DNA of 64,000 nucleotides from Galaxea fascicularis (taxonomy: Eukaryota; Cnidaria; Anthozoa; Scleractinia; Euphylliidae): assembly GCA_948470475.1 (NCBI GenBank), contig CAOKRL010000001.1, positions 1 through 64,000 on the forward strand, read 5' to 3'. The notes below the pieces were generated by a model. That model ran no database searches. It was given only the letters and a program-made list of their open reading frames with translations, and had not been told where the DNA came from. The translations under genes were made by a program, and so were the position numbers. Below are positions 45,645 through 57,800 of this stretch, piece by piece (position 1 is the first letter of the stretch; every line of letters starts with the position of its first letter).

Positions 45645-45815
45645 CCAATGAAGGATGATCCTCTTAGTTGTGATCACAATTTAGGCAATTGCGTAAAGAA
45701 GCCTGAAAAAAATGCAAGACTTCAACGGGGTTTGAACCCTTGACCTCGCGATGCCGGTGCAATGCTCTAACCAACTGAGCTATGAAGCCACTAACGTTGG
45801 GAGCAGCTTTGATTA
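45645..45815 (-). repeat. tRNA-derived SINE, near complete
   Basis: Minus strand reads GGCTTCATAGCTCAGTTGG (A box), then GGTCAAGGGTTCAAACCCC (B box) and GTTGAAGTC. A T-rich spacer and the tail CAGGCTTCTTTACGCAATTG follow. Same family as 14325-14720 and 54905-55300. Confidence 0.75.
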
Positions 45816-45872
45816 TTACAGGTAATACTAAATAAATGCGAAAACGTTTTGAAGGTGCACCAAGAGTAGAAC

Positions 45873-45955
45873 GAAAAGCCAGACGTTTTGAGGCTGCATC
45901 CTCTTCTTCAGTGGCAAGCGCATTTGGCGGCCCTCGAAACGTCTGGCTTTGGCGC
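45873..45955 (-). repeat. Hammerhead-like motif of a Penelope-type element
   Basis: Minus strand: AAAGCCAGACG ... CTGAAGA, stem GAGG-ATGCAG-CCTC, then AAAACGTC and TGGCTTT. The outer AAAGCCA can pair with TGGCTTT as helix I. The core has AAAA where GAAA is expected and one extra base after CTGAAGA, so activity is doubtful. Confidence 0.5.
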
Positions 45956-46537
45956 AACTTCAAGAAGTTTTGCCATTTATGTATTTTGCACAATCCCCGC
46001 CCGGTCACCTCAAATCCAACATGACCGCGCGGTCGACTATATCTCAGGTACTCGCAAGGTAAGTCGCGAGCCCTGTTTTTGCAACATAACTGTTCCATTT
46101 CAAATGGGAATGAACTTTTTGAAACCTGGCAACCTAGTTAATGTTGCAGTTCAATACTGTTCAATACTATTCAAAGCGCAGGGCTCCTAAATAATTTTCG
46201 ATACAAAACTCAAGCCTCAAAACGTAAGTTTCCGAACCATTATCTTTTTCCATACTAAAGATCACGAGTAAAATAACACTCATTGAACAAAATTAAGACT
46301 CTTCATTTGTATCATTTATACTCGAAATTTTCTCAACTGTTAGAGTAAAAGGTCTCACTGGTGGTTTAAAAAAATTTAGGTTTAACTGTGGTACAGCGTC
46401 TCAACAATATTTTTCATGAACACACAGCGCGTTTCTAGGCTCCTTGTAGATCTCTTCACTCAAGTTAGTAAAAAAAACATCATCAAACCGCGCAACCACT
46501 TCTTATTGACACCTTGACAACACGTCTCCCTCTTATG

Positions 46538-46791
46538 CCTGGTTTCCATATGCGATCGCGGGAAAAAGAGAGACCAGTGACCGCTGCAAAAACCAAAGTT
46601 CAGCGATCAATATAACTTGCATGTCCACTGAAATAATGGCCATTTGGGAACGTTTGATTGCTGCGATCGCCACGACCGCCGAGATCGCAGTCGCTACGAT
46701 CGCTGCAGCAGCAGACCAAGGCGTTTCCATATGATCGCTGCGACTGCTGAACACGTTTTTCGGCGATCGCAGCGATCATATGGAAACCAGG
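46538..46791. mobile_element. MITE with CCTGGTTTCCATATG ends
   Basis: Left CCTGGTTTCCATATGCGATCG, right complement of CCTGGTTTCCATATGATCGC. The interior is rich in GCGATCGC-like palindromes, with further copies of the TTTCCATATGATCGC end at about 46730. Confidence 0.8.
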
Positions 46792-47465
46792 AATCAAAGA
46801 CATTCCAACACGTATGGTGTAAAACAATTTCTACCCCTGTTAAATGTTGACGATTGCACAAAAATTGAAGCTACGGTCTCGGTAGCCTTATCAAAGAAGT
46901 TTGACAATTCAAATTCAAATTACAGTATTCCTTAAAATGTCCAGGAAACTTTACATCTTTCTGAGTGAATACAAAGACAATTACTTAAGTTACAACATTT
47001 CCTTTCATAGAATCTTCGTTTTGAATTTTAAAGGTATAGTTCATTTGAATTTCTTTATGTTTGTTTTGGAATGAGAGGAAGAAGAGGGGTACGTCGAGGT
47101 TGGAATGTTAATGGTGATGGGGGAGCTTCTTCATTGTATTAAATTGGTTGGATTGCCAAACGCAACTAGGTCTTTTCAACAATGAGGTTCCTGTAAAAGT
47201 GGCAGGTGGAAGAAATTGAACGGGAGAAAATCAGGTTTTCCTGTATGTCACGTGCCTCGTAATCACGCCCAGAGGCAAACCGGTCACTTCTTCCATTACA
47301 TGAAGATGAAGGCGACATGCATGATGATAAAGCAGAGCTAAATCAAGGAGGAGGGCTTTCGCAACAAGAACGCCACAAAAGAATAAAATATAAGGAAAAA
47401 AGAAAGAGAAAATGGGCAAAATAAGAATAAGGAAATAGCATAAAATACTACCAATACTACGAGCA

Positions 47466-48402
47466 TCCTTGGGGCGTGAGGAATTTAGCGCGCAGTTTCA
47501 CTTTTTAAACGTTTACAGTTTTGCCAGGTTACGTGTCACTTTTGATCAATGAAATGTTTGCGGTCAGGTCGTGAAACTGACAACGTTTTTGGCGCTATCC
47601 GATCATGTTTTGTTCACGTGCGATCAAAGTTTTCAAGTTTTCCGGGGGATCGAGTGTAAACTTTCAAAATGGAGCTGGAGGTGCAAATCTAAGTACAAAC
47701 AGTATTTTTTTATGACTCCGCCAAGAACGCTATCACGCAGAATGCCCTAAACGCAGATGACAATTTTCTGCACGTTTCCTTCTCGATGATCAGACTTAAC
47801 TTTTTCTAGTTTCATTTCAGTTTCGTGTACTTTCTCTTGAAGTTGTTGAACCACGGACCTCTTCTGGGAAAGATTTCCACACAGCCCCATAAATTAACTA
47901 TACATGCATCACTGTCATACTAACCCTGTTCCGAAAACAAATAGAGTTTGAGTTACAAAATGCATGTATAATTAATGTAAGAGGCAGTGTGGAAATCTCA
48001 CCTTTCATTCTCATACATAATAGCTTCTGCAACTTGATCAGCAATATCATCGCCCGCGAACTCGCTTTTAAGACAAAATCGGGCTTTGGGACGTTCTGAA
48101 GTACAGCTGGAGTGATCAGCTCTTTCAGCAGGTTTGGTTTTCACACCAGGTGAGAAATATACATTCCCTCGATACGTTTTGAGGCAGAAATGGCAATTCT
48201 CAGGCACAAGGGATCGTCATTCAACACAACATATTCCCCTTCGTCGTTTTCGTATAGTAAACCGAAAGAACAAAAGCGTTCTTTAACTTTGTCAATTTCA
48301 CGACCTGCAAACATTTCATTGGTCAAAAGTGACACGAACCTGACAAAAACGTTGACGTTTAAAAAGTAAAACTACGCGCCAAATTTGCCACGCTTCAAGG
48401 AT
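47466..48402. mobile_element. 0.94-kb element with about 115-bp inverted arms and coding remnant
   Basis: The left arm 47466-47585 and the right arm 48288-48402 are imperfect inverted copies; both contain ACTTTTTAAACGT and, further in, CAATGAAATGTTTGC. Between them lie a 127-bp palindromic MITE (47872-47998, ends GATTTCCACAC) and a minus-strand coding-like stretch. It could be a decayed DNA transposon or an inverted duplication of a gene's first exon. Confidence 0.6.
48003..48335 (-). pseudogene. Coding-like remnant with CxxC motif, unknown family
   Basis: Minus strand: MSLLTNEMFAGREIDKVKER, then YENDEGEYVVLNDDP, and in a second frame NCHFCLKTYRGNVYFSPG up to EAIMYENE before a donor-like AAG|GTGAGA. 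Two frames must be joined, so it is broken or spliced in an unseen way. Not recognised. Confidence 0.35.
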
Positions 48403-48822
48403 GGACGCAAATGGTAGTATGTGGGTCCTCTGTAAAACAATAATGAGGTGACAATAATCAAATTCAAGGTTTTGTGGAAAATGTGAATGTACGAAGGTTA
48501 ACTATTTTTTCTCCTTTGTAACTTCAACATCGTCCAATCTAATTTAGTTGTTAGATATAAACGAATGAACATTAGAAATTGATTCAGTTGGAATATCTGA
48601 GTAGCAATGTTGCTCAGTCGTCGTTGCTGAAGCTCCTCAACGATGATGACAACGAAAAGGACAACGGCATCCAAGACGTGTATAACGATGATGACTGTTG
48701 CGTAATGTGAATTGTAAGGAGTGTCCACACGATAAAAACCTCCCACAGTGATGACTTACAAAGTTGAACATAACCGATATTGGCGTATTTCCAAGCACGC
48801 AATGGCGACCCTCAATTTTAAA

Positions 48823-51800
48823 CTAAGCCGGACACTTCTCACAATGGATCTTCACCATACCGCTGCCACTTTCATTTAAAGAGTTTCGGTCAAAGGCAAC
48901 ATCCAAATTGTTTTCATCAACCAACAGGCTACTATTGCAAGGAGAGGAGTTTGTAAAGCAGGGATGATTTTGCAGTTCTGTAACTAAGCTGCTTTCCCTA
49001 GAAATGATTCCATCTTTCTGGTTACTAACAGTTTGTTCTTTGTGACTGCCACTGTCCCTGTTAACAGAGTTTGCCATGCCCTCATCCAAACCCAGTGTGG
49101 GACATACAGGATTACACATGTCCATGTCCGACTGTAGCTCATTAGAGACCCTTGCAGGCTTGTGCGGGCTGGCTGATTCAGACAAGTTTGCCTCAAAAAT
49201 GCCACTGTCAATACGGGCTAACTCTGTCTCAAGAACACTGTGTTCATGAGAAGGAAGAGCTTCCTGCAGCTCTGCTCTAAGACTTTCCACTTCACCTTCT
49301 GCTTTTAACGAAAGGCTGCTCGAATTATTAGAGTATGGTTTGTTCAAATATTCATTTTGTGTCACTTCTACTTCAGTTGAACACAATTCAATGCGATTTC
49401 CCTTGTCTGCCTCTCTTGTGTCATTCTCGACACCTGTGCATTTCATATCTTCACATTGAACGGCGTCTCCAGATGTTTCAGTCTTGTTGCTTCTGGTGAA
49501 TGTATTTGGAAATTCATGGGGCCCTTCCTCTGATATTGGAGACATAGGGTCATTACTTTGAGGGGCTGATATCTCATGTGAAGTCAGGGAATTTTCATAA
49601 AAGTCCTACAAGTAAAGAGACAATTCGGGATTATAATACAGTCGAACTTCCTGAAAGAGGCTACACAAAATGTCAAGTCTAGGTGGTCGCTTGCGGGAGG
49701 TCAGGCCACAGGGATTCGAAATTTTGGGTTATTGGTATATGGTAATTTCAGTGCTTTATTCTTGTAGTAAGTTTATTTCGGCAACCAATTCCGGTAGCTC
49801 CGACTGTGAGATCCTGCTGTAATGATATGGCCAATTTGTTACAACGACATATTTTCCAATTTTCGCCCAGAACAATACAGCAAATTACGTATCAAAAAGT
49901 CAGTTCAGTCATCTCTACAACTGGTCGCAGTCGCTTACGTGAGGTTCCATCAAAAGTGATTTTACTTGAAACGTTTTGGTATTTTGGAAAAGTGGTCGCT
50001 TATGAGAGTAGCCGCTTACGAGAGGAGGTCGCAAAGGGATGTACGACTGTATCACAAAGTAGAGGAACCGAGGGAACTACTGACATTGTTCTGCACTATT
50101 TAATTTGCTTTTGCTACAGTGGGAGTTTGCAGTGACGGGATATCCCATGGGTTACTTGGTTTGGGGCTGGTAATTACATGCGCTCCTAAGGGAATGAGCA
50201 CTACTGCCAACCTTTTATTAATGAAGGGAAAATGAATGCCTTTACTCCTCTCTCAAAACCCCGTTATCGCAACAAGCCTGGAAATAACAGTCAGTCATCG
50301 GACAAATGTCCAGTAAATCTGACCGGGGATTTCTGACCAGTTTGTCCTCTTGTCCAGCCAAAACGTGACCCTGGCCCTGGATAACAATTATTTGCATGTT
50401 TCCACGATCACTTGCAGTGACACGGGGGGATAAAAACATGCAACGCAGGGCTTTGTCCAGTATCGGTCAAAACAACTGTTGGACATTTCAGAGATTCCAG
50501 CCACATTTGAGGAAAGAGGCCGTTCACATTAAAATCATCTCTCAACAATGCGCAGTTCCCGAATTTCCATACCCACCTAAAAAGGTTCATTGAATGGAGG
50601 GAGGAGCGGGTCTCACTACTTAAATAAAGTGGGAAATGGGTGGGGAAAGCCTGTCACCAAACTTTAGAATTTTCTGGAACAAAGTAATTCAATGAAAACA
50701 ATGTAATTGTCCCTTTAATAGAATCCTCATGATATTTCGGGTACCCATTGTTCTAATGTTTACTATCACATGGTTTTGCATCACTCCCAAGACAAACAGA
50801 AAAGAATTTCACAAATTAACTTGCCTTCTTCTCTTGAAGCTCTTCTAGAACTTTTGGAATATCTGCAGCAGTACTAGGTGGAGACAAATGAAGAGCTAGA
50901 AGATTTTCCACGACTTCTGGGTGAAGGTTTAACTTGCGAGGAACCTACATGTAAATGACCACAACAAACATCAGTGTTTTCAAAGAACATCTGAATGCAC
51001 AACCACTTCTTCACACTATAAACAATAATAGTTTAATGAAGTTTTGCTCAGTAAGCTTGTGTTTCTGTTCATCAGTTTGCTAGCAAAGACGGCACTTTTG
51101 AATAAATCCACAAGACAAAAAAAAGAATAGTTGTGAAAATTATCCTTGATGGAAGTGGACTTTGTTTGTAACAATAATGTTAGCCTGGTGATTCACTGTT
51201 TCTCTGTGCAAAATTCAACTCCAAAGAGAATTCATTTTGGGCGAACATGGACCTGAAAATTTCAAAAACAGTCTTTAAACTCTGACCTCCTTGGCTGAAG
51301 ACCGCCTGCCTTTTCTGCTGCCTCTTCTTGGAGTCCTACCAAAACCAGCAAAGACTCCAACAAGATCATCTGTGGATGATTTGCGTCTAAGAAATGTCCC
51401 CTCACCATCAGACTTTGAAAAACCTGCAGCTGTTAATTTAACACAAGGCAAAGTTTTAAAAGATCTAGTGATAGTTAACCCTAATTTCCATAGAATACTG
51501 AATCAGAGTACGTACAGAAACTAAGGCCCCGTTGAGACTAGTTCCGCGGCACCGTTCCCGGGCACTAAAAAAGACGCTGTCTAGACACCTCAGTGCCCTG
51601 GACCGAGGATGTTCACACTCGTGCAGAAGGCTTGGTGCCCAGTTTATCTTTTTGAGTATTCCACAATATTGCCGCCATTTCTGTCACTGCATCGTAGGGA
51701 AACACGGGAAAAAACGCGGAAACACATGAAAACGTGTTCAGACAAGCTGCCGTGCGCGGGAACGGTGCCCGAGTACTACCCTTGGAGGTAGTGCCCGTGC

Positions 51801-54800
51801 CCGGGCACGGTGCTCAGATTTGTGAGCGGGCACCAACGAAAAGCTACGTTCAGACTAGTGCCTGTTCCCGAAAACCGGGCACAGGCACCTAGTCTGAACA
51901 GGGCCTAAGAAACAACTTTCTATCACAATTACTGTGGAGGATGAAATTTTTGCAGGATCAAATTTTCACCAACATTCATGGATTTTGACCAATTACAGTG
52001 TATATGTGAAAATCTGTTCTCATGGATGATCACATGCAAAAAAGCTCCTGAAAATCAACTCCACTTCCTCAGGTTTAAAAGTGGGTCTTAATTAAAATGA
52101 TTGCTGACTGGAAACAACAGTGACGGCAGTGAGAACGTTCACCACACAACAATAGCTCTGCACATGCATTTTACCTTTTGGTACATTTCTTTGCTGTGAA
52201 ACGATGATGTGAAATGACTAAATTTTCGGTTTTTACCGGAACATGACCGCATGACAGCAAATTTTTCTTTCTTTATCTTTACTGTAACACCGTTCACGCT
52301 AATTCAAACCCTGGACAGGTTGCCAGCATTTTTTAAGTTGAACAAGTTGGTATAATCACGAAAGAGTAACAAAAACGGGAGGTTTCATTTCCAAATGACA
52401 TTTTCATTCCCGTCGTCGTCATAGTTGCATAAACTCCCTAATACTGTACTGGTCAGATTTAAAACTGCCATTTCCTGGCCTAGACGGCAAGCCTTGTTTT
52501 TCAGGCATAAATTAGACTGAGGAGCAAAGGAGTTATGCATTAGGTCTTTTGGACCTGGCTTGGCCTTTTGGCAGTCATTACCAAAAAAAAAACATTTTGG
52601 CTAGTGACTATCCTGTACTCTAAAACAGATGCAGACACCTCTTTTGCCAGAACTGATAATATCACAGACAGCTGAATGTTCTTCAAGACATGCATTCAAG
52701 TTTCACTACTCTAATCATTCTCCATGCCATACAATAATTAAGAGCTGCAAACTAATTGCTACACCTTGTTTTTTATATAATTGAGGTGAACATCATATTA
52801 TTGATGTACATCTCAAAGAGTGCATAACAGTGCATAACATACTTGCTCCAGGTAGAAGTGCAGTCTCCTTTTCTGGTGATGTGGATACATGCACATCAGA
52901 CAAATGAAAGGCATTTGCATGCAGCTGCTTCTCAAAGAGGCCTATTAACTTGCCACAAAGTGCTTGTTCCTTTTCATAAGGTTTCTGCTTACCTCTCTTG
53001 CTTTCCCTAAAGCAGAAGAATTGACAGAGACAAAATGAGATGTGTTTAAAGTAACATGCTATAAAAAGGAAGGGGGAAGGCACAAAACAGGACAAACTGC
53101 ATACAAAGGAAACATAAAGGAAACCTTTTTTTACAAATAGAAGTTTTTTAATCAAGTTTGCTATGGTGATCAAGAGACTAACTAGAGGTAGTTTACCAAG
53201 CTGACCAATGACACCTTAAGCCAGTGCATATTTCTCACTGAAAGCTAAGCACATGAAAAACAGGCACCAGTTTTAACTTGTGAATTGCATTGAGCAATCA
53301 AGGTAGGAAAAAACAGTAGGTTAGTCATCATATGTATCCATCATACATAAGCTGTTGGTCACTAGACAAATAATTTGATGCCCACTTTATTTAAATGTAA
53401 GATCTATATATCTCAGTCAAATTAATTATTAAGACTGTATAAACATGTGAAGTTATATTAACAGTCTTAATCTTGGTTAGCATGATTACAGTAATACATC
53501 AGTACCCACCCAGTGTTGGGTCTAGGGGTTCTTCAGTGGAGTGATTTTGTTTTCATTCTAGCCTTCTCATCATTTCACTGAACAAACCTCTCATGGATGG
53601 GGAAATTATGTTGAAAAAAATTGTATATAGGTGCACACAGAAAAACAAGAACTTACACATAATGATTTTGTCCAGATTAAAGAGCCAGAACAGATCCGAA
53701 AAAGACTTAATCACACACTACATATGACAGCGACATAAACAGTAACAACCATATCCCACCTGTCCATTCCTGACAGAAGAACTCAACCATACATGCATGC
53801 ACATCCCAGCTTCAACATACTACATAAATTTTAAGCTTTATATCTTTCATGTTTTTGATTGGAAAGTGACAAGCCACACCAATGTATGGCATTTAAACCT
53901 TTTCTAGTACTAACTTGTGCTGGGTACTGGTTTTCTATTATGGGGGACATTGGTTGGGGAATTAAGTTACTGTAATTGTCCTTTTCCACTGGCCCCTACT
54001 TAGTAAAATTTTAACTTGTCGCTCTTATTTGCACAGGTGACTTTAGCTACAAGTAATTCATAGTTGGCTCATTTTAGCCCTTTGATTCTTTCACTCCTCA
54101 GTCTAGTTGCAACAACTATAAATGCAGTGTTCCAGGAAGCTGTTGTAAATATAGGTCAAAATGAAATTCAGTGCAAAATGATTTCAACCTAGTCTGATTC
54201 TCAGTTTCATTTGTTTTCTAACCATAATTATTCATGATCCAAAATTCATTTTGACTTACAACACAGCCATATGAAAAATGTTATTAATAATTTCTAAACT
54301 GAAACTTATTCAATTTATCCACTGAGAACCTGAAGTACTTACATTTCCTTCAGCATACCAAGTCTTTCTTTTTTCCTCCTTTCAAGTTCCTCCTTTTTCT
54401 TTTGAGATCTCATCTCTTTGACGGCAGCATAGTATTCATTTCTCTTTTTTGTAAAACTTGCTCTCAAGTTTCTTTTCTTTGTGTGAAGTTTATCTAGCTC
54501 TTGAATGAATTGGTCATAGGAACAAAAAATTAAAAAAGATGGAAATGAAAATAATACAACCATTATATATGTAATTACACCATGAGGCTTCCTTCCCTAG
54601 TCACGTCAAATGTGCACAATGACTATTTTGTGTTTGGTACAGCGTACATCACATTTTAAAAGGCTGTCCTATCTAGTTTCGATTTAAAGCTCAAGCCTAC
54701 ACTTTAATAATAATCAAAATTTTCATTAAAATTACCTTGCTTGAGAACTTCTATTTCATTCAACTGTTCAAAATGTTGATTTTGGGTTTCTTTAGCCCCA

Positions 54801-57800
54801 TTAGCAACATCACTATCCAAAAGAGTCTTTATTTCTTCCTCTCTTGATTTCAAGCCATTGATTCTTTTAACACATGCCTAATAGTTGATACAAAACAATA
54901 TTAAATGAAGAATGATCATTGCAGGTGTGATCACAATTTTTGCAATTGCGTAAAGAAGCCTGAAAAAAATTCAGGACTTCAACAGGGCTTGAACCCGTGA
55001 CCTCGTGAATCCGGTGCAATGCTCTACCAACTGAGCTATGAAACCACTGACGTTGGGAGCTGGTCAATTTTTGGGTTCATATGTTCCCGTCAAAAAGATA
55101 CTTAAGTGAATAATAAGAAATCATATGTGAACTGCGGATCAGTGGCTTCATAGCTCAGTTGGTAGAGCATCGCACTGGAATTGCGAGGTCACGGGTTCAA
55201 GCCCCATTGAAGTCCTGAATTTTTTTCCGGCTTCTTTACGCAATTGTAAAAATTGCGATCACAACTTTGATGATCATTCTTCGTTTGATTTCATATCCGA
55301 AGTTCACATATGATTTCTTTCATATGCATTATTCACAAAACAATATTACTAATAAACTAAATAACAATAATGCACCTTAGAGTACCTAACACTACTGGTA
55401 AGCGCTCCTAAGTACATGTAATCCACTGCATCAAACAGTACTGGGATTGAAGTCATGAAGATGAAGAAACATTAAATAAGAATGTAACTAATACAACACT
55501 TACTTTATAAGAATATTCTGAAGTGCTTTACGATTAATAAAGCCAAGAGTGTTAATTTGAAATACTAAAACCTCTAATTACTGATTTGTTTAAAATTATC
55601 AATAATTATTATCGTGAGGGAAAAATATTGATGTAAATCCTCAAAAAAATTGAGATTGAATAATAGGTCAAATTTAACCAAATGTGAGAAATTATCACTG
55701 AGGAAATTGTAAAAATATTGCGTGCATTTGTGTACTTAAAACCTTGCAAATTCCATGGTTATGCAAATTTTAAGATATTAAACAATAAATGTTATTATTC
55801 TGCAAAAATGTGTGGTAAATCACATGGTGTTGTTTTGATCTCTGATCAAAATAAGTTAATTATCATTTTGATCAACAGATTACAGATCACATACATGTAT
55901 TTGTTGATCGCCTTGCTTTGTTGTAATTTCACACCGAACCCTCCCTCCCAGGGTTTGAATCACCATTTTAGCCCAAACGCATGTCTTTATATGTGGCTAA
56001 ATGTAATTTAGGCAAAGTTAACCTCGAAGCAATGCTGGCCAGCAGTTTCTCCAGCTATACTAGGGGGGACCCAGTGCCTTTAGCAGGGGCTCCTCATGAC
56101 TCTTATACACAGTTGCTTGCTTGCAGTTCATCGCAAAGTGTTTTTTGCAATAGCTCGTGGTTTGCGTGCCATTTTGTGCCTTGGTTTTTTCCCCTCCCTC
56201 CCTCCCTCTGGAGGAAAGGGTTTGGTAAGTTTAGGTCGGTAAGTATTCCACTGAATTGTTCAGTGTGATGGTGCCTGGTGGGGGCCGCTCGCAGGGTTGC
56301 CATGGATACCTCCTCTTCATGCTAGAGCAGTGCCCGGCTCCACTAACTTTGTAGGCACCAACGCCCAAGCTCATCTATTGGTGATGAGTTTAATGAGTAA
56401 TAGGTGAATAATAGGTCAAGTTGCATAAAGTCAAGCGATATTCCAAAGGGCAGTATACTGAATTCATTGCAGAAAAGTTATAAGGTTGCCATTCCCCATC
56501 CCCCACCACACAAAATTAGATAAAGCTGTATGTTACAGAATATGTATCTGTTAAGTGCAGGGGGTTCATTGAGGGCTGGGCACCGGGCAAATTGACCGGC
56601 TGTGAAAAGAATTAGCCATCAATTTGCCTGTCTGTTATTTGTCTTCTCTTCTTACTTTCCTTTACGAGAAAAACTAAAAATGCCCAGCTGAAAAACCCCA
56701 CTGACCTCTGCACAAAAACTTAACGAAACGGCTGCAAGTGTGTCAATGTACAATATATAATGTGTGAACAATGACCATATGTCTGGCCAACGTTACAAGT
56801 TGGTTTATAACAAGCTTTTTTAGATATCGCAGTGGTTATTAAAGATCATACAATACCTCAAATACTACAGCTGTATTTGATACTCACATCTCTTTGAGAC
56901 CTCAGTTTTGTCTGCCGATTTCTCAGCTGATCAACATGCTGTTTTAAAACCAAATATTCACTAGAAAATACAAACAGAAGTATCATAATCAATAACTTAA
57001 AGGAAAATCCTACCATTTTATCAGACGCCTGTGAAAAAATTACAATTATTGTAATAATGATGGTGAGTGTAGTCCTAGAAGGACTGTAACTGATACTGTA
57101 ATTTTGGGTCTACAAACATTGTACCTACTTAAGTTTTCTCTTTGACCGCTTTAGAATGTCAATTTCAGCCACAAGTCTCTTCTCTTCACTAAGCTTGAGT
57201 TGCTGTGCTTGCATTTGATGCTCCAGCCTCCTATAAGATGTTTTTATGATGGTTAGGCAAATCATGGCAATACAAGAGATATGCTTTCTTTATTCAGACA
57301 TTACAATCCCCCTGATTTAATTGGGAATTTTTTCCTCTTTCCTGATTCTTTGATTTAAAAAGCTCCAGATTTCTTGTTTGTGGCATTGTGCTTTCATCAG
57401 TTTCCTAGTGTTTGAAACTCACATTTTTTATATATTAATTGCCTCTTCGTTTATAAATTGTGTTTTCTTAATTTTTGTGAAAAAAAGAAAATGAACTAGC
57501 CGTGTAACTGCAGGTAAAAGTATTGTTCTTGTGTTTGATTTGCTTTGTTTAGATGCACGAATCTTAACATCCAACAAGTCAGTTGTCCCAATGACTCCCC
57601 TTTTCTTTTTCATTTATTTATTTTGCCACACCACAAATATAATGAAAACAATAAAAGAAAGAATAGAAAGAATAGATTTAACAATGGCGAGGAGACCTAA
57701 AGAAAGTTATTAGCTCATATTAATTAGGTCTCCTCGGTTATTATTTTACAAGATGAAATCAAAAAAAGAAAATAACAACATAACAACGGATACAATTACA

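Larger units (their letters stand above)
42744..48822. other. Intergenic region between two convergent genes
   Basis: No intact host gene is supported. It holds the 3' UTR of the PDZ-SH3 gene and several repeats: Penelope-type hammerhead-like fragments near 43600-43680 and 45873-45952, telomere-like CCCTAA units (44611-44651), a SINE (45645-45815), a MITE (46538-46791) and a 0.94-kb inverted-repeat element (47466-48402). The 48403-48822 part shows nothing recognisable beyond the likely 3' UTR of the Bfr1-like gene. Confidence 0.6.

Noticed and set aside
47231..47419. 62-residue hydrophobic open frame on the minus strand
   Set aside because: AT-rich chance frame without homology or splice context.
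55143..55215. Functional tRNA gene with anticodon GGA
   Set aside because: Several copies in the window share the same non-tRNA tail, so a tRNA-derived SINE is the simpler reading.
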